The notes beneath the pieces were generated by a model. That model ran no database searches. It was not told the DNA's origin and saw only the letters and a list, made by a program, of their open reading frames with translations. Positions 9,016 to 17,617 of a stretch of DNA of 64,000 nucleotides are shown piece after piece. A program made the position numbers and the translations under genes. How positions within the stretch are numbered: the stretch's first letter is position 1; every line of letters starts with the position of its first letter. The stretch lies in assembly GCA_029261595.1 (NCBI GenBank), contig JAJDAZ010000066.1:1-64000 (forward strand). The letters run 5' to 3'. This stretch comes from Nitrospinaceae bacterium (GTDB lineage Bacteria > Nitrospinota > Nitrospinia > Nitrospinales > VA-1).

Positions 9016-10596
9016 TTAAACTGGGGAAGAAATGAGCGCTTCCTGCCGGGCCTTTTCTAAGGATGCGGTGGCAACCTTTTTTCGTTTCCTCTGGCCTTTT
9101 TTACGATGCATCTTTTCGCGCGTGTGATAGGGAATGACCTGTTCTAAAACCGCAGGCAAAATATCGCACGGCACGTTTTCCATGATCTTGACCGCGAGCT
9201 TGGGATCGGGCCCGGCCCGGCCACCGACAAAAACATCCACCGCGTCCACCACCTCGCCCTCCAGTTTGACTCTTTTTCCAAGCAGGCCAATGTCTGCGAC
9301 CAGATGATTGCCGCATCCTGCCGGGCAACCGGACCAGTGCATGGTGATCGGCGCGGTTTCACCCAGGGTTTCCTCAAGTTTGGATGCAACTTCAAGCGCC
9401 CGGTTCTTGGTTTCAATGGCGGCCAGATGGCAATAATCGCTCCCCACGCAACTCACCAGGCCCCGCTTGATGCTGGAGGGATGGTAATCCAATTCTTTAA
9501 GAAGCGGCTCCTCTAACAGGTCGCCCAGGTTTTTATCGGAGACGTTGGGCAGGATCAGGGTTTGCGCCGGGGAGATGCGGATTTCACCATTACCGTAGCG
9601 TTCCGCCAGTTCCGCCAACTGCTCCAGCTTGTTGCCCATGATGCGGCCCACGGGGATTTTTAATCCGACATAATTCATCGACGGTTGCTTCTGCCGGTAA
9701 ATGCCGATGTGTTCCGAACTTTTGGTATTCCTTAATTCGTTAGCGGCAGGCGGGAGAGATCGCTTCAACCTTTTTTCAAGTTCCTCACGAAAACGGTCTT
9801 CCCCCCACTCGTCTAGCAGAAAGGCCAGGCGGTTCTGCGAGCGGTTCTCGCGGCTTCCATGATCGCGAAATATCAGGATCACCGCCGAACAAACCTCTAA
9901 TGCCTGTTCAGGCGTAATAAATACATTCAACGAAGAGGCAATGCGGTATCCCCCTGACCCCAGTTTGCCGCCCGCAAGCACGTTGAAACCCAGGACGGTC
10001 TCGCCATTTATAATTTTACTGGCGGGAACCAGCGCGAGGTCCTGGGTTTCCGCGTGCACACAGTTGTCGGGACAGCCGGTGATCGCAACGTTGAATTTTC
10101 TCGGCAGATTGGAAAATTCGCGGTTTCCAAGAATGTGCTCCGTCAAAGCCTGGACCTCGGGCGATGCGTTCAACAATTCTTTGGGATGAATGCCAGCCAC
10201 CGGGCACCCCATGATGTTGCGCACATTATCCTGGCCCGTTTGAGCAGATGTCAAACCTGTCATTTCCAGCAGCTCGAACACTTCCGGAATATTTTCGATT
10301 TTCAGATGCCGGATCTGAATCTGCTGACGGGTGGTGACGTCGATGACGCCGTTGCCGAACCCTTGCGCGATCTGGGCCAACACCTTTACCTGATAGGAAA
10401 AGGTCAGGCCGTTGGGAATCCGCACCCTCAGCATGAAATGCCCCGGTGTGGGAGTCCTCAAAAACAATCCATACCACTTTAAGCGTTGAACATCGTCTTC
10501 GCTTATTTCTTCCCATCCCTGCTCTGCGAAGCGGCGAATGTCCTGCTTGATATCCAGACCGTCTTTTTCCAGTTTTATTTGTTCGATCTTGTTCAA
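9016..10596 (-). CDS. nirA: Ferredoxin-dependent nitrite reductase (assimilatory)
   Basis: The 526-residue protein has the two-fold repeated ferredoxin-like/sirohaem domains of nitrite and sulfite reductases. The sirohaem/[4Fe-4S] ligands are Cys383-x5-Cys389 and Cys424-x3-Cys428 (SCVGSDYC and SGCPAGCGN). Family members reduce nitrite to ammonia with six electrons from ferredoxin. The following channel gene supports nitrite over sulfite, though sulfite reduction cannot be excluded. The start is TTG with AGGA eight bases upstream. The C-terminal 45 residues contain a lysine/arginine-rich tail (RKKGQRKRKK) beyond the usual domain. Confidence 0.9.
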   Translation of the reverse strand: MNKIEQIKLEKDGLDIKQDIRRFAEQGWEEISEDDVQRLKWYGLFLRTPTPGHFMLRVRIPNGLTFSYQVKVLAQIAQGFGNGVIDVTTRQQIQIRHLKIENIPEVFELLEMTGLTSAQTGQDNVRNIMGCPVAGIHPKELLNASPEVQALTEHILGNREFSNLPRKFNVAITGCPDNCVHAETQDLALVPASKIINGETVLGFNVLAGGKLGSGGYRIASSLNVFITPEQALEVCSAVILIFRDHGSRENRSQNRLAFLLDEWGEDRFREELEKRLKRSLPPAANELRNTKSSEHIGIYRQKQPSMNYVGLKIPVGRIMGNKLEQLAELAERYGNGEIRISPAQTLILPNVSDKNLGDLLEEPLLKELDYHPSSIKRGLVSCVGSDYCHLAAIETKNRALEVASKLEETLGETAPITMHWSGCPAGCGNHLVADIGLLGKRVKLEGEVVDAVDVFVGGRAGPDPKLAVKIMENVPCDILPAVLEQVIPYHTREKMHRKKGQRKRKKVATASLEKARQEALISSPV

Positions 10597-11002
10597 CGGC
10601 GATTCCTCTTAAAAGTTTTGCGAACGATCATGCGCCAAAACCGATAGAGGGTTACAAGTTCCGTGCCAGATCGCAAACATCCCCTAAGCCCTTTGTTTTT
10701 ATCTGAATGTCCGAAGGAGTTTGGTTGCGGAGAAAATATCTGCTCAAAAATAGACCGGGAAATTTTCGTTCTGCCCAAAAAGGCCTCAAAATCACGGATT
10801 TTTCCAGGACCAGAAAGAAACGGAAAAAGGGAGCCTTATGCAAAATTTTGATGCGTCGGTTAATTTACTTCCCCCAATCCCACAATAACCGGATAAAATG
10901 ATATAAATTATTGTAAAATAAGGGTGTATCTAATCGGCACTGCCGGAGAAAAATTTATGAATGCGACAGCAGTCAGGACTCTGTTGCCATCCAGGAGAGG
11001 TT
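10597..11002. other. Divergent intergenic region upstream of nirA
   Basis: About 400 bases separate nirA from the rightward small membrane protein. AT-rich segments near 10890-10920 (TATAAA, TAAAAT) could be a promoter for the rightward gene, but no good -35 partner is visible. Open frames on both strands overlap without coherent composition. I found no convincing FNR- or NtcA-type palindrome. Confidence 0.4.
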
Positions 11003-11353
11003 ATGGACACAATCGATAAGTCAGAAGCAGGGGTGATGTCGACGGACACAGCCGGAGAGGTTGTGAGCGCCGTCGATAATTCGTTTGGCTTTTTATCAAA
11101 AATGGATTTTACCGTTCCGCTCGGCCAGATCATGATGTTCACGTTGCTGGCTTCCTTCTGTCTGATTTTTGGGAAGCACAAGGCAGGACTCATAGCGGCC
11201 TACGGGTTTTTATTCTATTGGGTTTTCATTTTGAACCAGGGATTTTTTATGAAACATTTCGAGGCCACCTCCGGAGGTGTATACGTGTACGGCGCCATGG
11301 GCATGGTCATGGCCCTGGTGGGTTTTGTAGGATTTCTGAAAAAAACCGAGTGA
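11003..11353 (+). CDS. Small membrane protein of unknown function
   Basis: The start at 11003 follows AGGAGAGG and gives a 116-residue protein. A polar N-terminus of about 30 residues precedes three hydrophobic helices (GQIMMFTLLASFCLIFG; AGLIAAYGFLFYWVFIL; GVYVYGAMGMVMALVGFVGF). I do not recognise a family. It is divergent from nirA, so shared control is possible, but nothing links it to nitrogen metabolism. The frame opens at 10961 but lacks a ribosome-binding site there. Confidence 0.75.
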   Translation: MDTIDKSEAGVMSTDTAGEVVSAVDNSFGFLSKMDFTVPLGQIMMFTLLASFCLIFGKHKAGLIAAYGFLFYWVFILNQGFFMKHFEATSGGVYVYGAMGMVMALVGFVGFLKKTE

Positions 11354-11558
11354 CCTGCTATATTTATTATGACGATTCAGGCAATTGCAATACCGGAAGG
11401 TATAATCTCCCAGGTTCCCTGAATCACCCCGGGTCACCTGCATAGCCGATACTCGCCGAAGGCGGCGAACCCCCAGATAAGGCTGACGTGGTGCCACAAA
11501 CTGCGCTGTTCTGTGCTATCCGTCCGCGAGCAAAAATGGAACCCTCCAATTGATCTCC

Positions 11559-11924
11559 TCACAACCATTGCGTTAGCCGACTGAAGGTTTTTCTGTGTCG
11601 GGCAACAAATCGATAAAGAAATTCGGTCATTACCGCCATCCCCGGGATTTTGCGATACAACCATAAGGGCCAGCCGTGGTTCGGATTGTAGGCCAGAGTC
11701 AGGAACACGGCTTCTGCGCCTTCATAAACGGCCCCATCCGGTTGAATCAGCTGTACGGAAGCTTGAAATTTTTCGGGAGAAATATGGGGAAACAGGCCCG
11801 CCCCTTCCTGAGAAGGCAGGTAATCGACCCGGCCCCCGGTCACATGGTTCCATCGGGTGATCCAGCGGCGGCAGAAATTGCAATCGCCGTCATAAATGAG
11901 AACGGGCTTGTTTTGAGATGCCAT
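11559..11924 (-). CDS. DCC-family thiol-disulfide oxidoreductase-like protein (DUF393)
   Basis: The 121-residue protein begins with a strand and the YDGDCNFC motif typical of the DCC (YuxK) family, a thioredoxin-like fold with redox cysteines C-x2-C. The later GAEAVFLTL and VARHRKTFSRL segments also fit. Substrates of this family are mostly unknown. No signal peptide is seen, so it is probably cytoplasmic. The region between it and the gene ending at 11353 shows nothing notable. Confidence 0.85.
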   Translation of the reverse strand: MASQNKPVLIYDGDCNFCRRWITRWNHVTGGRVDYLPSQEGAGLFPHISPEKFQASVQLIQPDGAVYEGAEAVFLTLAYNPNHGWPLWLYRKIPGMAVMTEFLYRFVARHRKTFSRLTQWL

Positions 11925-12277
11925 GTAAATTTTAAGGTCCAGGAGAAATATCCCAACTCCCTGAACTGCATGTGTTTTGATTGCCTTGGATGAAGCTTGA
12001 GGGCTAATTGGAATATTATAACGCTTATCCCCCGGCCATGTGTGTTCACGTTATTATGCCACCGCTATTCCTGCCTTTGGCCGGTTGAGTCCGTATCGGC
12101 AACAGGATTTTCCCGAAGAAAATATCTTCTTTATTGCGTTCGATTGATTCGTAAGGTATTTTTCTAGCTTCGTTTAACTTATTTTCTAGCCCAAGCTTAA
12201 GGAAGAGCCTGCGCTATTTCAATGACCCCGTCGTTTGCGGCGGGGATTTTTCTTAACGGATTTCGGGACACTCAAAA
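11925..12277. other. Intergenic region with a terminator-like hairpin
   Basis: Besides the hairpin at 12226-12251, the stretch has two TTTTCTAGC copies about 24 bases apart near 12160 and 12185, roughly two helical turns, which might be an operator. No gene is seen. It should contain the promoter of the leftward DCC gene and that of the rightward pentapeptide gene. Confidence 0.4.
12226..12251 (+). terminator. Hairpin with T-run just before the pentapeptide gene
   Basis: CCCCGTCG pairs with CGGCGGGG around a TTTG loop (eight pairs, one wobble), then ATTTTT follows. It lies 27 bases before the ATG of the pentapeptide gene. On the plus strand it could attenuate that gene's own transcription; no upstream plus-strand gene needs a terminator here. 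Confidence 0.5.
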
Positions 12278-13822
12278 ATGGCTGACTTTACGCGCGAAGA
12301 AGTTGAATCGATATTGGCGGATATTGCCGCCGCCCAGGAAGCGGAAGAAGCCGAGGAAGTATTTGAGGAAGAGATTGAGGTTATCGAGGAAGTCGTCGAT
12401 GATTCCGAAGAATCCGCCGAACAGGACGAGGAGGTAGATGAGCCTTCATCAAAGGAGACGTCTGCTTCTGAAGACGATGCCGGAGAGGATCAGGACGAGG
12501 AGGAAGAGGAACCGGAAAAGCTACCCCTGCAAAATTGCGACCTGTCGGGACTGGATTTATCCGACCTTAATTTTTACGGAACCAACCTCAATGAAACCAA
12601 CCTTACCGGCACCACTCTTTCAAACGCGAACCTTTCAGGTGTGATGCTGGAAAATGCGGTTTTAAAAGGAGCCAACCTGACGGACTCCGATCTCACCGAT
12701 GCCACCCTGACCGAAGCGAACCTCGTCGAAGCCCAATTGGAGGACGCCAACCTTCAGGGGTCCACGCTTCATAAGGCCAACTTGAGTCAGGCCAATCTGG
12801 ACCGGGCCAATCTGCGAAAATCCAAGTTTATTGAAGCCGACCTGACCGGGTGCCAATTAAACGGAGCCTCCTTTGAATATGCGGAATTTTCCAGGGCAAC
12901 ACTTCAGGGTGCAAAAATTGTCGAATCGGACTTGAGCCGCAGTAAGTTCAACAGCGCCGACTTGAGCGAGGTGGATTTCACGGATTCCCGCCTCAGCATG
13001 GGTATATTTTTTGAGGCCAAACTGGTGAGGGCTAATTTAAACCGGGCAAAGATCAAGGGCGCAAAGCTCGTCGGCGTCGATTTTACAGACGCAATTTTGT
13101 CCAGAGCGGATCTCACCAATGCGGATCTCACAGAGGCCAAATTGCATCAGGTGGATCTGACCCGCGCCAACCTCAATGGCGCGATTCTTAGGAGAACGCA
13201 CCTTGAAAACTCCAACCTCATGGAAGCCAACCTCAACATTGCAGATCTCACAGGGGCGAACCTGGTGAACGTCGTTTTAAATGGCGCAGATCTGGGCAGA
13301 ATCAAGCTCCACGGCGCCCGGTTGAATGGTGCCAAGCTCGCCAAAGCCAACCTCAAAAAGGCCAAAATGCGCGAGGCGGAACTTCTGGGCGCAGATTTGA
13401 GTGGAGCTAACCTCACAGGGGCTGATTTGACCGACGCCAAACTGCAAGGGGCGGACTTGAGCCGGGCTGATCTCACCGAAGCGATTTTGGAAGGAACAGA
13501 CCTGAAAGAAGCCTTCCTGACCGGGGCGGTGGTCCTGGAAGCGGACCTTTCCCGAGCCAATCTGGAAGGAGCGGATATGGCGGGAGCCCGGTTTTTTAAA
13601 GCCAACCTTTCCAAAGCCCTCCTCAAATCGGCCGATCTTCGCCGCGCTGACCTCGAGCATGCGGATTTTTCCGGCGCGGATGCCACCAAGGTCAACTTCA
13701 CGGGTGCTAAATTAGCGGACGCGAAGTTTACCAAGGCAAACTTGACCGATGCCAATCTCACCGACACGGATGTGACGGACACTGATTTTTCTGAGGCCAG
13801 GGGTCACCGACCGTCTGCCTAA
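12278..13822 (+). CDS. Large pentapeptide-repeat protein with acidic N-terminus
   Basis: The 514-residue protein begins with about 85 residues rich in Glu and Asp (EEVEEVFEEEIEVIEEV), then runs almost wholly in A(D/N)LXX pentapeptides, for example LSGLDLSDLNF and LTGADLTDAKL. About 425 residues would form a right-handed quadrilateral beta-helix of roughly 21 coils. Some members mimic DNA and protect gyrase, but most have unknown roles. No signal peptide or membrane anchor is seen. The acidic leader is an additional module. A weak GGGAC precedes the ATG, and a terminator-like hairpin stands just upstream. Confidence 0.9.
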   Translation: MADFTREEVESILADIAAAQEAEEAEEVFEEEIEVIEEVVDDSEESAEQDEEVDEPSSKETSASEDDAGEDQDEEEEEPEKLPLQNCDLSGLDLSDLNFYGTNLNETNLTGTTLSNANLSGVMLENAVLKGANLTDSDLTDATLTEANLVEAQLEDANLQGSTLHKANLSQANLDRANLRKSKFIEADLTGCQLNGASFEYAEFSRATLQGAKIVESDLSRSKFNSADLSEVDFTDSRLSMGIFFEAKLVRANLNRAKIKGAKLVGVDFTDAILSRADLTNADLTEAKLHQVDLTRANLNGAILRRTHLENSNLMEANLNIADLTGANLVNVVLNGADLGRIKLHGARLNGAKLAKANLKKAKMREAELLGADLSGANLTGADLTDAKLQGADLSRADLTEAILEGTDLKEAFLTGAVVLEADLSRANLEGADMAGARFFKANLSKALLKSADLRRADLEHADFSGADATKVNFTGAKLADAKFTKANLTDANLTDTDVTDTDFSEARGHRPSA

Positions 13823-13995
13823 TTTTCGTTTTTTCAACCCTTCTTTTTCACCCGCAAATAAAACTTTCCCCAGACAGATAATTTCTATTGAAATTTTTCA
13901 AAACTAGTTGAATATATTATATATACACTAACGTAACGGTTTGACGTTTAACCTGGCTGAGGCATTTTCTGTCTCAATTTTTATAGGAATATTTT

Positions 13996-14358
13996 ATGAC
14001 CCGGATTCTATGTATCGCCCTGTTTTTTGCTTTATCCCTCAATATATCCACCTCGGCTCAGGCAAAATCGCTTGAAAAAGAATTAAAGAAAAGCGTCAAG
14101 TATCTTGAGAAAGTCCCAGAGGTGAAATGGCTCAAGATTGTTAAAAATAACGTTATTGTCGGATGGAAAGGTTTCCCGTCAAATTTCAATCTGCTCAATA
14201 CCGAAGCGGCTCTCAAAGGCACAAGAGCCACAGGAAGAGCTGTTAATGTCTGGTCGGTTCGCCACACCCAGAAAAAGTGGATCACCGGAACCCGCCCCTA
14301 CCTATGCAAAACCACCGCAAAAAACGGCACAGTTAAGAGAACCACCTGTAATTTCTAA
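13996..14358 (+). CDS. Secreted small protein of unknown function
   Basis: The 120-residue protein starts with a signal peptide (MTRILCIALFFALSLN, likely cleaved after AQA). The mature part is basic and ends with two cysteines (LCKTTAKNG...TCNF) that could form a disulfide. I do not recognise the family. AGGA lies seven bases before the ATG. An AT-rich stretch (13905-13930) upstream may hold the promoter. Confidence 0.7.
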   Translation: MTRILCIALFFALSLNISTSAQAKSLEKELKKSVKYLEKVPEVKWLKIVKNNVIVGWKGFPSNFNLLNTEAALKGTRATGRAVNVWSVRHTQKKWITGTRPYLCKTTAKNGTVKRTTCNF

Positions 14359-14500
14359 AAAAGGAAAGAAACCTCCCTCCACATTTTATTGTTTTGGTTA
14401 ATTAAAAATTAACCATCAGTCCATTTTTTTTAAAGCCTCCTGAAGCTTTTTGAATCTAAATCATACGTGCGATTTAGTTTCATCGGCTGAATGGAGAATC

Positions 14501-14689
14501 ATGAAAAAAAACGGCACTGAATCGGTTGATTTTTCCGCTTTTGGGAAGGCACAACCTTTGACGCTGGAGCAGGTACTCAGTCTCAGGAATGGCTTGAACA
14601 TTAGCCGGGGCGAAATCTCAGGGTATCCGGCGCAAATTGTCCTGCCCAATTTCAATGGTAAAAAAGGGACCGTTGTGTGCATGAATTGA
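14501..14689 (+). CDS. Small protein of unknown function
   Basis: The start at 14501 with GGAG five bases upstream gives a 62-residue protein. It has a segment LEQVLSLRNGLNISRGEISGYPAQI and ends NGKKGTVVCMN. No domain is recognised. It is followed 37 bases later by another small gene on the same strand, so the two may be co-transcribed. Confidence 0.5.
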   Translation: MKKNGTESVDFSAFGKAQPLTLEQVLSLRNGLNISRGEISGYPAQIVLPNFNGKKGTVVCMN

Positions 14690-14726
14690 GGCATTGGATT
14701 TAAATCCGTCCCCTATATAGGCCTTT

Positions 14727-14945
14727 ATGGAAAAACTGGAAGCGGTACAAAAAGTTATGCGGTTCAGTGACGCCGTGCGGGAATGGGTGACGGAGGAACA
14801 TTCCGTCTATTTTGATGATTTTGACGAGCAAAACGTCGATGACTACGAACCCGGAGGTCATGGCGACCTGGCCGACCAGATCATCGAAAAGGGGATGCGG
14901 GAAGCTATCCTCGACGAGGAAGACGTTGAGGAATTTCTATCCTGA
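14727..14945 (+). CDS. Small acidic protein of unknown function
   Basis: This 72-residue protein is strongly acidic (YFDDFDEQNVDDYEPG and LDEEDVEEFLS) with helical ends. No family is recognised. It ends five bases before the convergent HDOD gene. An AGG lies five bases before the ATG. Confidence 0.55.
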   Translation: MEKLEAVQKVMRFSDAVREWVTEEHSVYFDDFDEQNVDDYEPGGHGDLADQIIEKGMREAILDEEDVEEFLS

Positions 14946-14950
14946 AAGGG

Positions 14951-15799
14951 TCAGGCAGTCTGCAAAAAAACGTTGGCCACATCTTCAAACTGCTGATCGA
15001 TTTTGTCTTTGATCATGGGCAGATACAGGCTTTCCGGTAGCCCTATGCATTCCCAGGATTTTGGCTCCATGGGAGGGATGAACCTTTCGCCGCTGGACCC
15101 CAAATTGAGGGAATAGGCAATAGCATCCGCCAGGTTGACAACCGCCGTTTCTTCAACATGCTTTATGGCTTTTGCAGGGGCGTGGTGGCAGGACACAGCT
15201 TCTATAAGCCTTTCCGGAAGATCCCAGGCCGTCAACAATTGCCCGCCCAGTTCCGCGTGATCAAACCCGAAGGCCTCCTGTTCTTCGACATACAAGGGTT
15301 TCCCGGAGGCTTCGGCTTTTTTAAAAACTTCCGCGATCTCATCGGGAGCCCGAATGCAGAAAATCAGGCGACCGACATCGTGCAAAAGGCCCGCCACGAA
15401 AAACCGTTCCACATTGTATTCACCACTCAAAGCCGCAATGGACCTCGCCGCAAGGCCTGCCGTGATGCTGTGACGCCAGAAAGAATCCATATCAATCAAA
15501 TCGCGCGGAATTCCCTTGAACTGGTTCATGACGGAGGTCGCCAGCACCAGTTGGGTCAACTGGTCGGTGCCGATGATAGTGAGAGCATGGGTGACGGTTT
15601 CAACCTGCGTGGAAAATCCGTAGAACGCGCTATTGACAATTTTGAGGAGCCGGACAGTCAATGCGGGATCGATACTGATAATCTCACCGATGTCGTCAAA
15701 GGTACAGTCGGGATCTTCTATGGCCGCATTGAGCTTATAGAAAACCTCCGGCAACGTAGCGAGCTGACTGTCTCCCTGAATCAGTTCGGTAATATTCAT
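14951..15799 (-). CDS. HDOD-domain signalling protein, copy 1
   Basis: The 282-residue protein is an HDOD domain over most of its length (LPEVFYKLNAAI...LTVRLLKIVNSAFYG). It retains an HD-like LHDVGRL motif and the FWRHS segment. HDOD proteins act in signalling and regulation, usually without proven phosphohydrolase activity. A paralogue of equal length and similar sequence lies at 44516-45364, beside a histidine kinase. This copy stands alone. Confidence 0.85.
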   Translation of the reverse strand: MNITELIQGDSQLATLPEVFYKLNAAIEDPDCTFDDIGEIISIDPALTVRLLKIVNSAFYGFSTQVETVTHALTIIGTDQLTQLVLATSVMNQFKGIPRDLIDMDSFWRHSITAGLAARSIAALSGEYNVERFFVAGLLHDVGRLIFCIRAPDEIAEVFKKAEASGKPLYVEEQEAFGFDHAELGGQLLTAWDLPERLIEAVSCHHAPAKAIKHVEETAVVNLADAIAYSLNLGSSGERFIPPMEPKSWECIGLPESLYLPMIKDKIDQQFEDVANVFLQTA

Positions 15800-16444
15800 T
15801 CCGTTCTTTCTTCAACTCCCATACAATCTCAAAGTTGAATCAAATTTACCGGTGAAATATTTTTTGGATGAATCGACTTGGCGTTCAAAGGAAAACTTTC
15901 TCGAATGCTTTTATAAAACCGGACCTTAAAAGCTAATAGAAGATAAATCGAGATCAAAGCAGAGTCAAGTTATTATCTTTCATAACGGCAAATATAAAAC
16001 CGTTCCGATCAGAAATTTTTTTTATCCCCGAGCCAGGTAATTGATTCGCTTTCTCTTCGAACAAATAAAGAGCGAAATATGGTTTTGACGAAAATATAAT
16101 TGTTTCAGCGAAAATTTTATCGGGTGGTGGGGATATTTCCCAGGGAGGATACCGGAAGGGAACGTTACTCAAGGCAACCCATGACCCGCCGCAAACCTTG
16201 CCCGTATTGACATATCTATTTTGGCCTCAACTAGCGGGGAAGAATCCAATCGTGGATAATCAACTTCCGGATTCAGGAGGGACCCCGCTCACTTTCAGGG
16301 GTATGAAGAAACGTTTAAAAACCACAGGCGTTGAATTTTCAACCTGCGCTTTTTCCCGTGATGCAGATCATGAAAGCGGGATCGCAACCGACGATCGCCC
16401 CTGCCCCTCCTTTAATAAGGAGGGGCATTCAGGGGAGACTTGCA
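15800..16444. other. Non-coding stretch with a palindromic hairpin
   Basis: No credible gene is seen. Short frames at 15954-16172 and 16198-16470 have no ribosome-binding site or recognisable composition. The only structured element is the perfect hairpin at 16403-16426. Confidence 0.45.
16403..16426. repeat. Perfect 10-base-pair hairpin, REP-like
   Basis: GCCCCTCCTT and AAGGAGGGGC flank a TAAT loop with no mismatch. It lies just downstream of the leftward XRE gene. There is no T-run after it in either direction, so it looks more like a dispersed palindromic element than a simple terminator. Confidence 0.55.
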
Positions 16445-16783
16445 TCACCTTACGGTATCCGATTTTCTAAGCATTCTCACCGGCTCGCCCGGGTTCGAGG
16501 TTGCGTGGTCGGCTTCTTCAGTCGATTCATTTTCCGAACTTTCAGAAGATTCGTTTTCGCCCTGCGAGCTTTCCGGCTCCTTGAAAATTTTGGTCCGCTC
16601 TACCAGTTCGTACCCCAAAGCCAATATGATTTTCCTTTTGGTGGCCAGCCGGCATTCGTAACCCTTCTCAATACGGTCGATCGTCTGCACAGTCACACCT
16701 GCTTTTCGCGCGAGTTCCGCTTTGCTCATCATTTTATTCTCCCTGGCTTCTCTGACTTCGTTAACACTGGATAAAGTTTGCAT
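16445..16783 (-). CDS. Mini XRE-family DNA-binding protein, copy 2
   Basis: The 112-residue protein shares MMSKAELARKAGVTVQTIDRIEKG-type helix-turn-helix sequence with the copies at 5264 and 25942, then carries an acidic, serine-rich tail of about 40 residues (SSQGENESSESSENES). The tail is longer than in the other copies. It sits 29 bases downstream of the small cysteine gene ending at 16813, so they are probably co-transcribed. AGGA lies about eleven bases before the ATG. Confidence 0.8.
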   Translation of the reverse strand: MQTLSSVNEVREARENKMMSKAELARKAGVTVQTIDRIEKGYECRLATKRKIILALGYELVERTKIFKEPESSQGENESSESSENESTEEADHATSNPGEPVRMLRKSDTVR

Positions 16784-16812
16784 TTGATCATTGTCCTTTG
16801 TTATAGGTTTTA

Positions 16813-17028
16813 TTATTTATAAACTCCCAAATCAAAATCTCGGCAACTCGGGCAAACGTGCCGGCTTTCCTCCTGATCCGCCATAATGCCGGCCCAGCCT
16901 CGGTTTCTAACCTTTTGCTTGAACTGCTCCCGTCGCTCATAGGAATGAAAATCCACTCCCGCACGCATGGTGGAATCGCAAAAAATGTTGTCGCAAACCA
17001 CTACATATTGTGTGACAGATTTGATCAT
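16813..17028 (-). CDS. Small protein with paired cysteines
   Basis: This 71-residue protein has Cys12 and Cys17 near the N-terminus and CPSC near residue 60, which could bind one zinc ion. The centre is basic (SYERREQFKQKVRNRGW). No family is recognised. It leads a two-gene unit with the XRE gene, which suggests a role in the same control circuit. Two 20-base direct repeats lie upstream. Confidence 0.6.
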   Translation of the reverse strand: MIKSVTQYVVVCDNIFCDSTMRAGVDFHSYERREQFKQKVRNRGWAGIMADQEESRHVCPSCRDFDLGVYK

Positions 17029-17617
17029 GACTCTTTACCTCGCTATCAATTTACGTTTGCACTGCCTGACTTGTTCCGAATTCGCAAAGGCCCGCTCGTT
17101 CTCGAAAGAAAACTCCGGACTTCTATGAGCAATCGATGGAAACAACCGTCAGGGTTTTTCTAACTCATTGTTTTTATGGGAGTCAAAAATCTAACAGCCG
17201 TAACTTATTGAATATTAAAGAGCAATCTTCATGCCATTTCTAACTCATTGTTTTTAAAGAGATTATTTTGCATTTTGTCTGTCAATTATTCTTCAATTGG
17301 GGGGAAATTTGACGATATTAAAAGGTAATAACTGGGTTGATAGTTTAAGGAAGCGGTAATATTTAATTATTTCCTGTTGGCTTTCACCCCATCCATCGCC
17401 CCATAAGAGTGCGCGCCCTCACCGAATATTTTTTAAAGGACAGTCAGACGATCCCAAGGAATGTGATCTTTTGGCAGGAAGTGGCGGGCAGGGCAAACGG
17501 TCCTGAGACCTGGGGCATGGAATAGGCTCTTTGGTAGAACAGGCAGAAAAAATGCCTTTATGCGAAGGAGATCGGGGTTATGAAGCCTTCAACCTTTTTC
17601 TCAGGCAATCGGGGGAA
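17029..17617. other. AT-rich upstream region with direct repeats
   Basis: It holds the direct repeats at 17157-17176 and 17237-17256 and is otherwise AT-rich, without a credible gene. It separates the leftward small-protein/XRE unit from the end of the leftward TPR gene, so it should contain the promoter of that unit. Confidence 0.45.
17157..17256 (-). repeat. 20-base direct repeat pair upstream of the XRE unit
   Basis: TTTCTAACTCATTGTTTTTA occurs identically at 17157-17176 and 17237-17256, exactly 80 bases apart. The pair lies 129-228 bases upstream of the small-protein start at 17028. Candidate operator for the XRE protein of the same unit; inference only. Confidence 0.6.

Noticed and set aside
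13147-13782. Open frame antisense to the pentapeptide gene
   Set aside because: Its repetitive composition is only the complement of the pentapeptide repeats.
15954-16172. 72-codon minus-strand frame in a non-coding stretch
   Set aside because: No ribosome-binding site, no domain and AT-driven composition.
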